A DNA stretch of 36,524 nt from positions 1 to 36,524 of the forward strand of contig NZ_JAKSXX010000048.1 in NCBI RefSeq assembly GCF_022829385.1. The letters run 5' to 3'. Under the pieces are notes generated by a model. The model had not been told where the DNA came from. It did no database searches and saw nothing but the letters and a program-made list of their open reading frames with translations. A program made the position numbers and the translations under genes. This stretch comes from Methylobacterium sp. J-070. Lineage in GTDB: Bacteria; Pseudomonadota; Alphaproteobacteria; Rhizobiales; Beijerinckiaceae. Positions 7,963 to 16,053 of this stretch are shown piece after piece. Each line of letters begins with the position of its first letter. Position 1 is the first letter of the stretch.

Positions 7963-9186
7963 ATGACCCCGTCCTGCGCGCTCTCGGAGCCTCCCGGCCG
8001 CCTGCGCCGGGGCCGCCGCTGGGGCCTGATCGCGGCGGCCGGCGGCGCCGCGGCGGCCTGCTGCGCCTGGGCCGCCACCGCGCTGATCCGGATCCCCGAT
8101 CCCGTCACCCTCGCGGCCCTCGCGATGGTCCAGCCGTCGGCCGTGGGCACCTGGTTCCCGAGCCGGGTCGTCCAGGCGCCCGCGCAGGCGAGCGCCCTGC
8201 CGGTCCGGCCGCGCCCGATCCTCGACCGGGTCGCCTGGAAGGGGCGGACGGTCCCGCTCATGACGGTGCTGGAGGCGACCCGCACCAACGCCTTCCTGGT
8301 CCTGCAGGACGGGGTCCTGGTCCACGAGTGGCAGCGCCCCGGCACCGGACCGGCGACCCTGTTCCCGTCCTGGTCCGTGGCGAAGTCCATCGTGTCGCTG
8401 CTGGTCGGCACCGCGGTGGCGCGGGGTCTTCTCTCCGAGACCGACCGCGTCTCAGCCCTGCTGCCCGAGCTGAGGAACGGCGCGATCTTCGGCCAGATCA
8501 CCCTGCGCAACCTCCTCGACATGGCGAGCGGGATCGCCGTGCCGGAGAACTACGATCCCCGCCACCCCCTCACCGGCACCGCCGGGATGTACCTGACCCG
8601 GGACATCGCGGCCTTCGTGCGGGACAACGCCCACCTGGCGTTCAAGCCCGGCAGCCGCGGCCGCTACCGCAGCATCGACACGGAGCTGCTCGGCCTGATC
8701 CTGGCGCGGGTCGAGGGCAAGCCGCTGGCCGACATCCTCTCGGAGCGGATCTGGAAGCCCATGGGGGCCCAGGCGGACGCCACCTGGAACCTCGACCGGG
8801 AAGGCGGGGTCGAGAAGGCGTTCTGCTGCATCAACGCGACGGCCCGCGACTTCGCCCGCCTCGGCCTTCTCGTGGCCGGCCAGGGGCGCTCCGGCCCGAA
8901 CCGCATCATCCCGGCCCGCTGGATCGAGCGGATCCTCACCCCGGCGCGCCGGGAGGTGGACGGCTGGCAGTACTCCGCCCAGTGGTGGCACGCCCCGGGC
9001 GGTGACGACCACGACATCGCGGCGATCGGCGTCTACGGCCAGTACATCTACGTCAACCGGGACACCGGCACGGTGATCGTGAAGCTCAGCGACCACGGGG
9101 CCGAGCAGGACGAGATCGACACCCTGTCGGTCATGCAGGCCATCGCGGCCGATCTCGCCGCGGGCGCGGCCCGCGGAACCCCCTGA
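7963..9186 (+). CDS. Membrane-anchored serine beta-lactamase-like hydrolase
   Basis: This 407-residue protein belongs to the class C beta-lactamase/DD-peptidase-like family (PF00144). Residues 20-42 form one membrane helix or uncleaved signal, so the catalytic part should face the periplasm. FPSWSVAKS gives the SxxK motif with nucleophile Ser138 and Lys141. GRYRSIDTELL gives the Tyr-x-Ser motif with Tyr235, where classical enzymes have YxN. LLDMASGI after the first motif and WKPMGAQADATWNLD are also typical. Members include esterases, 6-aminohexanoate-dimer hydrolase-like enzymes and peptidases, and true beta-lactamase activity is uncommon. The Tyr-x-Ser form points toward the esterase or amide-hydrolase side. 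The gene stands alone and converges on the HdeD-like gene with 42 bp between stops. Confidence 0.87.
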   Translation: MTPSCALSEPPGRLRRGRRWGLIAAAGGAAAACCAWAATALIRIPDPVTLAALAMVQPSAVGTWFPSRVVQAPAQASALPVRPRPILDRVAWKGRTVPLMTVLEATRTNAFLVLQDGVLVHEWQRPGTGPATLFPSWSVAKSIVSLLVGTAVARGLLSETDRVSALLPELRNGAIFGQITLRNLLDMASGIAVPENYDPRHPLTGTAGMYLTRDIAAFVRDNAHLAFKPGSRGRYRSIDTELLGLILARVEGKPLADILSERIWKPMGAQADATWNLDREGGVEKAFCCINATARDFARLGLLVAGQGRSGPNRIIPARWIERILTPARREVDGWQYSAQWWHAPGGDDHDIAAIGVYGQYIYVNRDTGTVIVKLSDHGAEQDEIDTLSVMQAIAADLAAGAARGTP

Positions 9187-9228
9187 CCGGACCCGCCGCG
9201 ATCCGGCATTCAGGCGCCGCGCGGCCGG

Positions 9229-10629
9229 TCAGGCCCCGGTCGAACCGGCATCCGTCACGGACGGGCGCCGCGCGAGCGGGTTCAGGCGGGCCAGGGCGCG
9301 CGCCCGCCCGTTGCGGACGAGCCGCCAGCCGACCCGCCGCCAGGGGATGGAGGGTACCGGCGAGACCGGATCCACCAGGGCGCCGAGCGCCCGCGTGTAG
9401 TCGAGGACCAGGCCGGGGGTCCAGGTCATGGACCGGGCGCCGCTGCGCAGGAAGGCCGCGGCCCAGAATTCCGGGGTTGTCAGCGCCCGGGCGAGCCGCC
9501 GCCAGGGATGGCCGCCGCGGCTGAACGCGCCCTCGACGGCGACGTCCAGCGCCCGGGCGACCGTGGTCGAGCAGTTGCGGCTGATGAAGTTGTAGGTGGT
9601 GTCCCGGTGGTAGGCCTCCCAGAAATCCCGCAGCCGCGCGGCGTCGATGCCGGTCAGCGTGACCGCGACGGTCGCCGGGCACCAATCCGCGACCTCGTCG
9701 GCGTGGGAGGGCAGGAACCGTCCGGCCACGTCGTTCTCGTGGCCGGCGCGCAGGCTTGACCGCAGGTTGGCGGGCGAGCGGTCGATCTCCACGGCCGGGT
9801 AGTGGCTGATGTAGAGATCGCTGCCCTGCGCGAGGGCGGCGTGGCCGGTGGAGTACCGCCCCGCCTTGTCGACGGAGGCCACGTAGCGCCGGATCAGCCG
9901 CTGGCCGGTGGGCGTGGTGGCCTGCCCGGTCGGGGTCCAGACATAGACCGTCAGGCTGTCGGAGCCCGCGGGCGCGTCCCGCGCCGGCTCGGCCCGGAGC
10001 CGCCGCGTGCGCAGGCCGACCAGCGCCAGGTTGGCGCCGTTCAGGATCAGGAACATCCCGATGCAGTAGCCCACCGTCCCGGCGTACCAGGTCGGCCACG
10101 GCTGCAGGTGGAACAGGCCGAAGCCGACGCTCAGCGCGCCCAGCGCCGCGGAGATCCGCCAGCCGGTGAACTTCAGCAGGCTCGCGATCGCGATCCGGAT
10201 CACGCCGTCGACCGTGAAGGCGATGCCGAAGATCATGGCGAGCAGGAAGGTGCTGTGCCGCGTGGCCATCAGGATCAGGACGGCCATGATCGTCAGGAGC
10301 CCGCCCTTCAGGAAGCGGAGCCGGCGCGCGGCCCCCAGGGTGGAGGCTCCCACCGCCAGGGAGCTGACGCCCTCGGCGAGCAGGATCAGGCCGAACCACC
10401 GGTCCGGGACGTGGAGCGCCCCGTCGAGGGAGTCGATCACGACGAGGAGCCCGAGCAGCGCCCACAGCAGGCCCGTCGCCAGGATGAGGTGCCAGTGCCG
10501 GCGGACCGCCGCGTGGCCCACGAGCAGCAGCCAGAGCGGCGCCATCCGGCCGCCGACCGCGTCGTCCGGCCCGGGCGAAGACGGCGCCGCCAGGGCGCGC
10601 GGAAGTGACGTCGAACACGGTCCGGACAT
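9229..10629 (-). CDS. HdeD-like membrane domain fused to a Cys/His papain-like domain
   Basis: This 466-residue protein has two parts. Residues about 30-210 contain about six hydrophobic helices in the repeated pattern of the HdeD/DUF308 family (for example LLVVIDSLDGAL and LLTIMAVLILMATRHS). HdeD of E. coli is an acid-resistance membrane protein of unknown mechanism. Residues about 225-410 form a soluble domain with GRYSTGHAALAQGSDLYISH (His263) and later TYNFISRNCSTTVARALD (Cys353). A His followed about 90 residues later by Asn-Cys fits the circularly permuted NlpC/P60-LRAT-like fold, which includes thiol peptidases and acyltransferases. The link to that fold is my inference. ATG 10629 is used, but Met29 (10545) may be the true start because it begins directly before the first helix. 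The gene converges on the beta-lactamase-like gene. Confidence 0.7.
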   Translation of the reverse strand: MSGPCSTSLPRALAAPSSPGPDDAVGGRMAPLWLLLVGHAAVRRHWHLILATGLLWALLGLLVVIDSLDGALHVPDRWFGLILLAEGVSSLAVGASTLGAARRLRFLKGGLLTIMAVLILMATRHSTFLLAMIFGIAFTVDGVIRIAIASLLKFTGWRISAALGALSVGFGLFHLQPWPTWYAGTVGYCIGMFLILNGANLALVGLRTRRLRAEPARDAPAGSDSLTVYVWTPTGQATTPTGQRLIRRYVASVDKAGRYSTGHAALAQGSDLYISHYPAVEIDRSPANLRSSLRAGHENDVAGRFLPSHADEVADWCPATVAVTLTGIDAARLRDFWEAYHRDTTYNFISRNCSTTVARALDVAVEGAFSRGGHPWRRLARALTTPEFWAAAFLRSGARSMTWTPGLVLDYTRALGALVDPVSPVPSIPWRRVGWRLVRNGRARALARLNPLARRPSVTDAGSTGA

Positions 10630-11411
10630 AAGGGTCGCCCTCGAAAGCGCGCGTCTGAGAGCCCCGCCGACCGGGTCCGCCGGCCCTCATGCGGGAAGAC
10701 GAGGCGCGGTGGACGGCCCATGTGCCGGGCGCTCCGGGCGCAACATCCCCGACTTGCCTGAGGACTCTGTTAATCGAAGCCCCGATCGCCGGCCACCCCG
10801 GTCCGGGATAACCTTAACGACATCTGTGCCGATGCCGCACCGGTGCGGTTCATGCGGCGGCCAATGCCGCCGTCAGCCCGCGGCATCTTCGGCGCCCCGG
10901 GATGGCGGGCCGGCGCGGCCCGGCCGCTCGGGATTCGCATAATGAATACTTAAATCACCCCCGTGAAACCGGGTCGGACGCGCCGCGGGAGCCGCGCGAC
11001 GCCGGGAGGGCCGCGCGACCGCACCCACCTCAACGCATCGTCCCGCCGGCGTCCGCGCCGGACTAGAGGCGCGCAGGCCCTGTCTCCAGGCCTGATTCGC
11101 GGCCTTACGGCCTGTCATGGCGCGACCATCCGAAGTCATCGCCCGGAGGATCCCGCGCGATCACAGGCGCTGCACAATATTTGCTGAATGCCGCTACAAG
11201 CAACAACCTTGTGTTGTCAGGTCCGAACGAATTGTGCTCAAAGTAAATCTAAAGATAAACACTGGACATTGTCGTCCAATTTTGTATTGTTAGGTGCCAA
11301 ATTTGGCATAGCAGAAGCATTCTGCCGAAGGATGGCGGTCGGGAATTCTTTACATTCTCGGTATCCCATCTCTCAATCGGCCATGATTCGTTTGTGTGTA
11401 CCGGGGGGTCT
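10630..11411. other. 782-bp gene-free region before mucR
   Basis: No gene is supported here. The left part (10630-11150) is GC-rich like the rest of the window. It holds the presumed promoter of the HdeD-like gene and a perfect 14-bp palindrome, ccgcaccggtgcgg, at 10835-10848. The right part is distinctly AT-rich and is listed separately as the mucR leader. Confidence 0.6.
11165..11411 (+). promoter_or_regulatory. AT-rich leader and promoter region of mucR
   Basis: From about 11165 the base composition falls well below that of the surrounding DNA, with runs such as aaagtaaatctaaagataaa, ccaattttgtattgttaggt and gccaaatttggc. The change ends near the mucR start. MucR/Ros proteins are known to bind AT-rich DNA with T-A steps and often repress their own genes, so this is a plausible autoregulatory promoter. 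The palindrome gccaaatttggc lies inside it. No -35/-10 pair can be fixed with confidence. Confidence 0.55.
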
Positions 11412-11840
11412 ATGAACACTATCGATCTACACGAAAAATCCTCAGATCTGAATACGGATCTGATCAAGTGCACGGCTTCACTGGTGGCCGCTTATGTATC
11501 CCGGAACGCGGTGGGGGTGGGGGACCTGCCGGTCCTGATCGATCAGGTCCACACCGCCATCTCGGTGCTTCAGAGCGGCATGCCGGGTTCCGGGGCGGGC
11601 TGGAGCGGCCCGACGGCGGCGCAGATCGAGGCCTCGATCCAAGAGGACGGCCTGATCAGCTTCATCGACGGCCGGTCGTACAAGACCCTGAAGCGCCACC
11701 TCACGGCGCACGGCCTCACCCCCGAGCGCTACCGGGCCAAGTACGGCCTGCCGGCCGACTACCCGATGGTCGCCCCCGGCTACGCCGCCAAGCGCTCGCA
11801 GATCGCCAAGGCGATCCAGCTCGGCCACAAGGCCGCCTGA
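11412..11840 (+). CDS. mucR: Ros/MucR family transcriptional regulator
   Basis: This 142-residue regulator ends with the family's most conserved segment: SYKTLKRHLTAHGLTPERYR, then YGLPADYPMVAPGYAAKRSQ. MucR and Ros are global regulators that silence AT-rich promoters for exopolysaccharide, motility and virulence genes, and an N-terminal region makes them oligomerise. The classic finger binds zinc through two Cys and two His. Here the Cys positions are Ser83 and Asp86 (in LISFIDGRS), while His96 and His100 remain. Several alphaproteobacterial homologues lack one or both Cys and still bind DNA, so loss of function is not implied. ATG 11412 is chosen over one six codons upstream because it matches usual family length. 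The ribosome site is weak. The gene follows an AT-rich leader and converges on a PAS/XRE regulator. Confidence 0.9.
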   Translation: MNTIDLHEKSSDLNTDLIKCTASLVAAYVSRNAVGVGDLPVLIDQVHTAISVLQSGMPGSGAGWSGPTAAQIEASIQEDGLISFIDGRSYKTLKRHLTAHGLTPERYRAKYGLPADYPMVAPGYAAKRSQIAKAIQLGHKAA

Positions 11841-11963
11841 GCGCGCCGCGGCCCGCGGGACCTGCCCCGACGGCCCAGTCGAGCTGTCGGCGGCACGGGA
11901 GCGCGGGCCGCCGCCCGCGACCGGCGATGCGCAGCCCGGATGACGGCGCGGCGCCCGCCACGG

Positions 11964-11999
11964 CATCCGGTCCGGCTCCTGGGGGGGCCGGACCGGATG
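11964..11999. terminator. Perfect 13-bp inverted repeat between convergent regulators
   Basis: Arms catccggtccggc (11964-11976) and gccggaccggatg (11987-11999) are perfectly complementary around a 10-base loop. The hairpin lies between the stop of mucR (11840) and the stop of the convergent PAS/XRE gene (12027), where a two-way terminator is expected. There is no T-tract on either strand, so intrinsic termination would be weak. Confidence 0.55.
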
Positions 12000-12026
12000 T
12001 GCGCCGGCGCGCCGCCGCGGGTCCGC

Positions 12027-13052
12027 TCACGCCCGGGCGACCGCCAGGGCTCCATCATCCATGGCCACGAAGCGGATGCCCGCCCGGCGCAGCGCCTCCA
12101 CGGCATGAAGCCGCGAACGGCTGCCCCGATGCTCGCTGTCGTCCTCCAGGCGCCGCACCGTGGAGTGGGACAGCCCGCTCGCCTGAGCCAGGTCCATCAT
12201 CGACCAGTCGAGCAGGGCCCGGGCGGCGCGCAGGTGGTGGCCGGCCACGGATTGCTCGAGGCCCGCATGGAAGACGGCCGGCAACCGCGTGCTGGTCCGG
12301 GCCGGGTATTTGAGGCCGCACCGGCCGAGATACGCGCCGTCCGCGTCCCAAACCGGCATCGTGAGGATCCGGAACTGCCAGAGCTCGCCGTTGGCGAGGC
12401 GCTCGTGGGCCGTGCCCTGGAAGAACGACCGGTGCTCGATCTGCTGATCCGCCATCGCCTGGAACGCCTTGCGCTCCTCGGACACGATGAGGAGGAAAGG
12501 ATCGACGCAGATCTCCTCGAGCGGCAGGCCGTGGACCTGCGCGATTTCGACGGGCAGGTCCCGGACGAGGTCGAGGCTGACCGAGAAGGCCGCGATGTGC
12601 TCGGTGAGGTAGAGCGCCCCCCGCCGCCGCCGCTCCGCGTGCCGCAGATGGGCCAGCTGTTCGCGGTCGCTCACATCGAGGGCCATGCCGCTGACCGCCA
12701 CGGGCCGGCCCTCCGCCGAGAAGCGCACCTCCATCGTCATCGAGAGGATGCGCACCGTACCGTTCGGGCGAATCACCCGGACGACCACCTCCCGGGGAAC
12801 GTGGCCTTCGCGGACATCGGCCAGCGACGGGAACCGGGACCGGTCCTCCGGATGGATCAGCGACAGCAGCAGGTCGTAGCTCGCCTTCGCGGCATTCGGG
12901 ACCAGGCCGAGCAGGCGGTAGAAGCCCGGCGACCAGACCTGCTCCCCGCCCGCGAAGACCCAGCTCCAGGCGCCGCTCACCCCACGATTTTCCGTGATGG
13001 TCAGGAACTCTCCCGAAGAAAACGTCAGGGCGCTGAGCGCAGAATGAAACAT
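12027..13052 (-). CDS. PAS-domain XRE-type transcriptional regulator
   Basis: This 341-residue soluble protein senses some signal through PAS folds and binds DNA through a C-terminal helix-turn-helix. A PAS_3-like domain lies at about residues 25-130 (GAWSWVFAGGEQVWSPGFY, IHPEDRSRF, RIRPNG-like VRVIRPNGTVRIL, and VSGMALDVSDRE). A second, weaker PAS-like stretch is at about 155-250 (AAFSVSLDLVRDLP to WQFRILTMPVWDADG). Residues about 272-332 form a Cro/C1-type helix-turn-helix (LRAARALLDWSMMDLAQASG, then LSHSTVRRLEDD). There is no kinase or output enzyme domain, so the sensor acts directly on transcription. The ligand is unknown, and heme, flavin or a small molecule are all possible. It converges on mucR. 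It is divergent from kdgK across a 635-bp region with paired palindromes that might be its operator. Confidence 0.85.
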   Translation of the reverse strand: MFHSALSALTFSSGEFLTITENRGVSGAWSWVFAGGEQVWSPGFYRLLGLVPNAAKASYDLLLSLIHPEDRSRFPSLADVREGHVPREVVVRVIRPNGTVRILSMTMEVRFSAEGRPVAVSGMALDVSDREQLAHLRHAERRRRGALYLTEHIAAFSVSLDLVRDLPVEIAQVHGLPLEEICVDPFLLIVSEERKAFQAMADQQIEHRSFFQGTAHERLANGELWQFRILTMPVWDADGAYLGRCGLKYPARTSTRLPAVFHAGLEQSVAGHHLRAARALLDWSMMDLAQASGLSHSTVRRLEDDSEHRGSRSRLHAVEALRRAGIRFVAMDDGALAVARA

Positions 13053-13687
13053 TTCCGAACGATCCCGTCCGTCTTATCGATCACTATCGCCGATCCGTTG
13101 TCGCGGCGTCAACGCGTTTTTCTCGGTCGAATCCGCACACAACATTCCTAATTCGTCTCGCCTCGGCCGAGATACACGGCGCGACACGCCGGTTGCTGCT
13201 TTTCTCGGCCGGGACGCGACGGAGCCGCGGGTCGGCCCTCGCCCACCCCGCGGGGACGGCCATCGACAAGCGGCCGCCGCCCCAGCCGGGCGAGGACAGA
13301 GCAGGCGACAGGATCGGGGTCGTGTCCAACAGAATCCCCATTCAAAGTTGACGTTTTTCCGACGCCCCAATGTCATCGACGACCCGCAGCAGCATCTTTG
13401 ATCGATTTCGATATTGATCTGAATATATAATATATGTCTAAATCATCCTCACGATCTCGGTTATATTTGATGATCAATATATCGATTGATCGACTTCAGG
13501 ACTTATATATACGGAAACTCCGCCTTTCCGGCCGGGCCCCGGCGGCGAGCCAGCCTCCGGGGATGGGTGCAACCGTGATATGCGTCGGACACAGGGGCGC
13601 AGGGGCAGGGCGGGCCCGGCCCCGGCGCACCATCGTCGGCCGGGACGGGGCGGCGCGGGGCCCGGGCACGCCATCGGGAGGGGTCGG
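13053..13687. other. 635-bp divergent region between PAS/XRE gene and kdgK
   Basis: No gene is supported. The region is mixed: GC-rich at both ends, with an AT-rich stretch at about 13378-13515 that contains two related palindromes, listed separately. Reading frames through the AT-rich part run on into low-complexity Arg/Pro sequence and overlap the kdgK start, so they are not accepted. Promoters for both flanking genes should lie here. Confidence 0.55.
13400..13491. promoter_or_regulatory. Two related 20-bp palindromic sites in an AT-rich region
   Basis: Site 1 (13400-13419) is gatcgatttcgatattgatc and site 2 (13472-13491) is gatcaatatatcgattgatc. Site 2 has perfect 7-bp arms (gatcaat/attgatc). 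Site 1 has the same arms with one change. Site 1 matches the reverse complement of site 2 at 15 of 20 bases. Their centres are 72 bp apart, about seven helical turns, and tataatatatg-like sequence lies between them. This fits a repressor operator pair. The bound protein is unknown: the adjacent PAS/XRE regulator, MucR, or a sugar-responsive repressor of kdgK are candidates. Confidence 0.5.
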
Positions 13688-14623
13688 ATGAGGGTCGCCT
13701 GCATCGGCGAGTGCATGGTCGAGCTGTCGGAGCGCGCGGACGGGAGCCTCGTCCGCGGCTTCGGCGGCGACACGCTGAACACCGCCCTCTACCTCGCGCG
13801 GCTCGGCGTCGCGGTCGACTACGTGACGGCGCTCGGCGACGACGTCTGGAGCGACGAGATGGCGGCGGCCTGGGCTCGGGAGGGCATCGGCCTCCGGCAG
13901 GTCCGCCGGCTGCCGGGCCGGATGCCGGGGCTGTACATCATCCGCACCGACCCGGCCGGCGAGCGCAGCTTCCACTATTGGCGCGAGCGGGCCGCGGCCC
14001 GGGATCTCTTCGCCGGGCCGGGCGCCGCCGGGACGCGGGCCGCCCTCGCGGCCTACGACCTCGTCTACGTCTCGGGCATCAGCCTCTCGCTCTACGGCGC
14101 GGGCGGGCGGGCCGCCCTGGCGGAGACCCTGGCGGCGCTGCGCGCCCGGGGCGGGCGGATCGCCTTCGACACCAATTACCGCCCCCGCGGCTGGCCCGAC
14201 CGGGACGAGGCCCGGGCCGCCTTCCGGGCCGCCCTGGCGATGGCCGACCTGATCTTCGCCTCGGTGGAGGATCTCGACTGGCTCTTCGGCGCGGCGGGCG
14301 AGGCGGAGGTTATGCGCCACCGCGGCCGGGCCGAGATCGTGCTCAAGGTCTCGGGCGGGCCGGGGCCCGTCGCCCGGGTGCTGCACGGAGCGGACGAGAC
14401 CGCCGTGCCGGCCGGGCCGGTGGCGCGGGTCGTCGACACGACGGCCGCGGGGGACAGCTTCGCGGCGGGCTACCTCGCCGCGCGCCTCGCCGGTCGGGCG
14501 CCGGAGGCCGCCGCCGCCGCGGCGCACCGCCTCGCCGGGGCGGTGATCGGGCATCGCGGTGCCGTGATCCCGAAGGCCGCGATGCCGGACCTCGCCCTCC
14601 GGGCACCCGCCTCCGACGCATGA
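13688..14623 (+). CDS. kdgK: PfkB-family sugar kinase, likely 2-keto-3-deoxygluconate kinase
   Basis: This 311-residue kinase probably phosphorylates 2-keto-3-deoxygluconate to KDPG in hexuronate or Entner-Doudoroff-type catabolism. The start at 13688 is preceded by GGGAGG. An N-terminal PfkB signature lies at residues 27-40 (GGDTLNTALYLARLG). The substrate-lid region has ERSFHYWRERAAAR (about 92-105), a form typical of KDG kinases. The C-terminal signature DTTAAGDSFAAGYLA (250-264) carries the catalytic base Asp256 and the anion hole. NYRPRGW at about 163-169 also fits KdgK. Fructokinase or another PfkB member is a less likely alternative. No KDPG aldolase or uronate gene is adjacent. The next gene on the strand starts 130 bp later and is unrelated, so this is probably a single-gene unit controlled from the AT-rich region upstream. 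Confidence 0.85.
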   Translation: MRVACIGECMVELSERADGSLVRGFGGDTLNTALYLARLGVAVDYVTALGDDVWSDEMAAAWAREGIGLRQVRRLPGRMPGLYIIRTDPAGERSFHYWRERAAARDLFAGPGAAGTRAALAAYDLVYVSGISLSLYGAGGRAALAETLAALRARGGRIAFDTNYRPRGWPDRDEARAAFRAALAMADLIFASVEDLDWLFGAAGEAEVMRHRGRAEIVLKVSGGPGPVARVLHGADETAVPAGPVARVVDTTAAGDSFAAGYLAARLAGRAPEAAAAAAHRLAGAVIGHRGAVIPKAAMPDLALRAPASDA

Positions 14624-14753
14624 CAGCGGCCGGAGGCGGGTGCCGGCGCCCGGGCGCGGCCCTTGAGACGGGCAAGCGCAACCGCTACCTCTGCCGGCGG
14701 GGGATGGCCCCCGCAGCAGGATCGCCGCGCGTCGAGCGGCCGAGAGGGCACCC

Positions 14754-15551
14754 GTGGCGCCGAGTCCCCCGCCGACCCAGGTCCCCGAGCCCGACGCCCC
14801 CGCGCCCGGCGGCGCCACACCGAAGACGCGGGTCAGCGCGCGGGGCCGGCTGCGCACCTATTTCCTCACCGGCATCATCGTGGCCGGGCCGCTCGCCATC
14901 ACCGCCTACATCACGTGGTGGTTCATCGCGCTGATCGATTCCTTCGTGAAGCCCCTGGTGCCGACGAGCTACCTGCCGGACCATTACCTGCCGTTCTCGA
15001 TCCCGGGCCTCGGCCTCGTCATCGCGTTCCTGGCGGTGACGCTCCTCGGCTTCCTCACCGCCAACCTCGTCGGCCGCTCGGTGATCGAGTTCGGCGAGGT
15101 GCTGCTCGCCCGCACGCCGGTTATCTCCGGCCTCTACAAGGGCCTGCGCCAGATCTTCGAGACCCTGTTCTCGGCCAACGGAACCTCGTTCCGCACGGTC
15201 GGGCTGGTGGAGTTCCCCGTGAAGGGCACGTGGTCGGTGGTGTTCCTGTCCGCCCCCGCGGCGCCCGACATCGAGGGCGCGCTCCGGGCCCGGGGGGCCG
15301 CCGCCGACGAGCTCGTCGGCGTGTTCCTGCCCTGCGCGCCCAACCCGACCACGGGCTTCTTCTTCTACCTGCCCCGCGCCGAGGTGGTGGAGCTCGGCCT
15401 CAGCGTCGACGACGCCGCCAAGCTGGTCATGTCGGCGGGGGTGATCCAGCCGGAGGATCCTCAGGGCCGGCTCAACGCCATGGCGGGGTCCCTGCGGGCG
15501 GCCCAGCAGGCGGGTGAGGCGGCGGCCCGGCGGGAGCCGCAGGACGCGTGA
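14754..15551 (+). CDS. DUF502 family membrane protein
   Basis: The 265-residue protein starts at GTG 14754, with GAGAGG about 7 bp before it. It has a Pro-rich cytoplasmic start, two membrane helices (about residues 36-62 and 85-107) and a soluble C-terminal domain. The DUF502 pattern is clear: GRLRTYFLTGIIVAGPLAIT, then GRSVIEFGEVLLARTPVISG, LYKGLRQIFETLF and FLPCAPNPTTGFFFYLPR. The family is widespread in proteobacteria and in plants (COV/LCV proteins). Its biochemical role is not known, though vesicle-trafficking and membrane roles are proposed in plants. It lies 130 bp after kdgK and 179 bp before the stop of the next gene on the other strand. A separate promoter is possible. Confidence 0.88.
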   Translation: MAPSPPPTQVPEPDAPAPGGATPKTRVSARGRLRTYFLTGIIVAGPLAITAYITWWFIALIDSFVKPLVPTSYLPDHYLPFSIPGLGLVIAFLAVTLLGFLTANLVGRSVIEFGEVLLARTPVISGLYKGLRQIFETLFSANGTSFRTVGLVEFPVKGTWSVVFLSAPAAPDIEGALRARGAAADELVGVFLPCAPNPTTGFFFYLPRAEVVELGLSVDDAAKLVMSAGVIQPEDPQGRLNAMAGSLRAAQQAGEAAARREPQDA

Positions 15552-15676
15552 GAGCCGCGGCTGCCGGGTGAGGCGGTCGCCGACCCGTCCCCACGCTCAC
15601 CCTGCCGGGCCGCGGTGCAGCCGCGCGGGATGAGGGCGCGGATGCGAGCGCCCGGCCAGGACTCGGCCACGAAAAA

Positions 15677-15702
15677 GGCCGCCCCGCTTGTGCGGGACGG
15701 CC
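15677..15702 (-). terminator. Rho-independent terminator of the small membrane protein gene
   Basis: Arms ggccgccccgc (15677-15687) and gcgggacggcc (15692-15702) pair at 10 of 11 positions around a 4-base loop. On the minus strand the stem is followed by TTTTT. It sits 28 bp after the stop of the minus-strand gene at 15730-16053. The DUF502 gene ends 125 bp away on the other strand and may use the same stem. Confidence 0.85.
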
Positions 15703-15729
15703 CTTGAAACCTGGTCCTGTCTGAGCGCT

Positions 15730-16053
15730 TCAGCGCTGCAGCGAGGCCGTCTGCGGCGCGATGGTCGGCGGGGTCGCCTGCGCCACCGTCACGCTGCTGC
15801 GGGGGGCGGCCGGCGTCCATCCGGTGGCGCATTGCAGCGTCAGGGCGAGGCCCAGCGCGATGCAGAGGCCGTTGGCGGCCAGCCAGAACGGGCGGGCGGC
15901 CCGCCGCACCGCGGCCTGCAGCTCGTCCGCGCTCCGGCTCGCCGCCTCGACGGCGCGATCCGAGATCGGCATCAGCCAGGGCTCGGTCGGTAGGGCTTGG
16001 ATACCGGCCATCTCGTGGGAGCCCGGCAGGTTCTGGAACAGTCCGTTCGACAT
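15730..16053 (-). CDS. Hypothetical small membrane protein
   Basis: This 107-residue protein starts at ATG 16053, which has a good GGAGG site just upstream. An ATG 18 codons earlier lacks that site. The N-terminal half is polar, with an Ala/Arg/Glu-rich helix (about residues 32-53, including SADELQAAVRRAARP). One membrane helix follows (about 55-77, LAANGLCIALGLALTLQ), and then a Pro/Thr/Ala-rich tail of about 30 residues. No family is recognised. With the helix in the middle and a positively charged segment before it, the N-terminus is probably cytoplasmic and the tail periplasmic. It is a single gene with its own terminator. Codon use matches its neighbours. Confidence 0.72.
   Translation of the reverse strand: MSNGLFQNLPGSHEMAGIQALPTEPWLMPISDRAVEAASRSADELQAAVRRAARPFWLAANGLCIALGLALTLQCATGWTPAAPRSSVTVAQATPPTIAPQTASLQR

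Noticed and set aside
10835..10848. Perfect 14-bp palindrome ccgcaccggtgcgg
   Set aside because: Short GC palindromes are expected by chance in this composition, and nothing else marks it as an operator.
11188..11415. 75-codon frame in the AT-rich leader of mucR
   Set aside because: It has no ribosome site and no domain, and overlaps the mucR start in another frame. The composition fits a regulatory region better.
13434..13691. 85-codon frame crossing the AT-rich spot before kdgK
   Set aside because: It runs from the palindrome region into Arg/Gly sequence and ends inside the kdgK start. No family is recognised.
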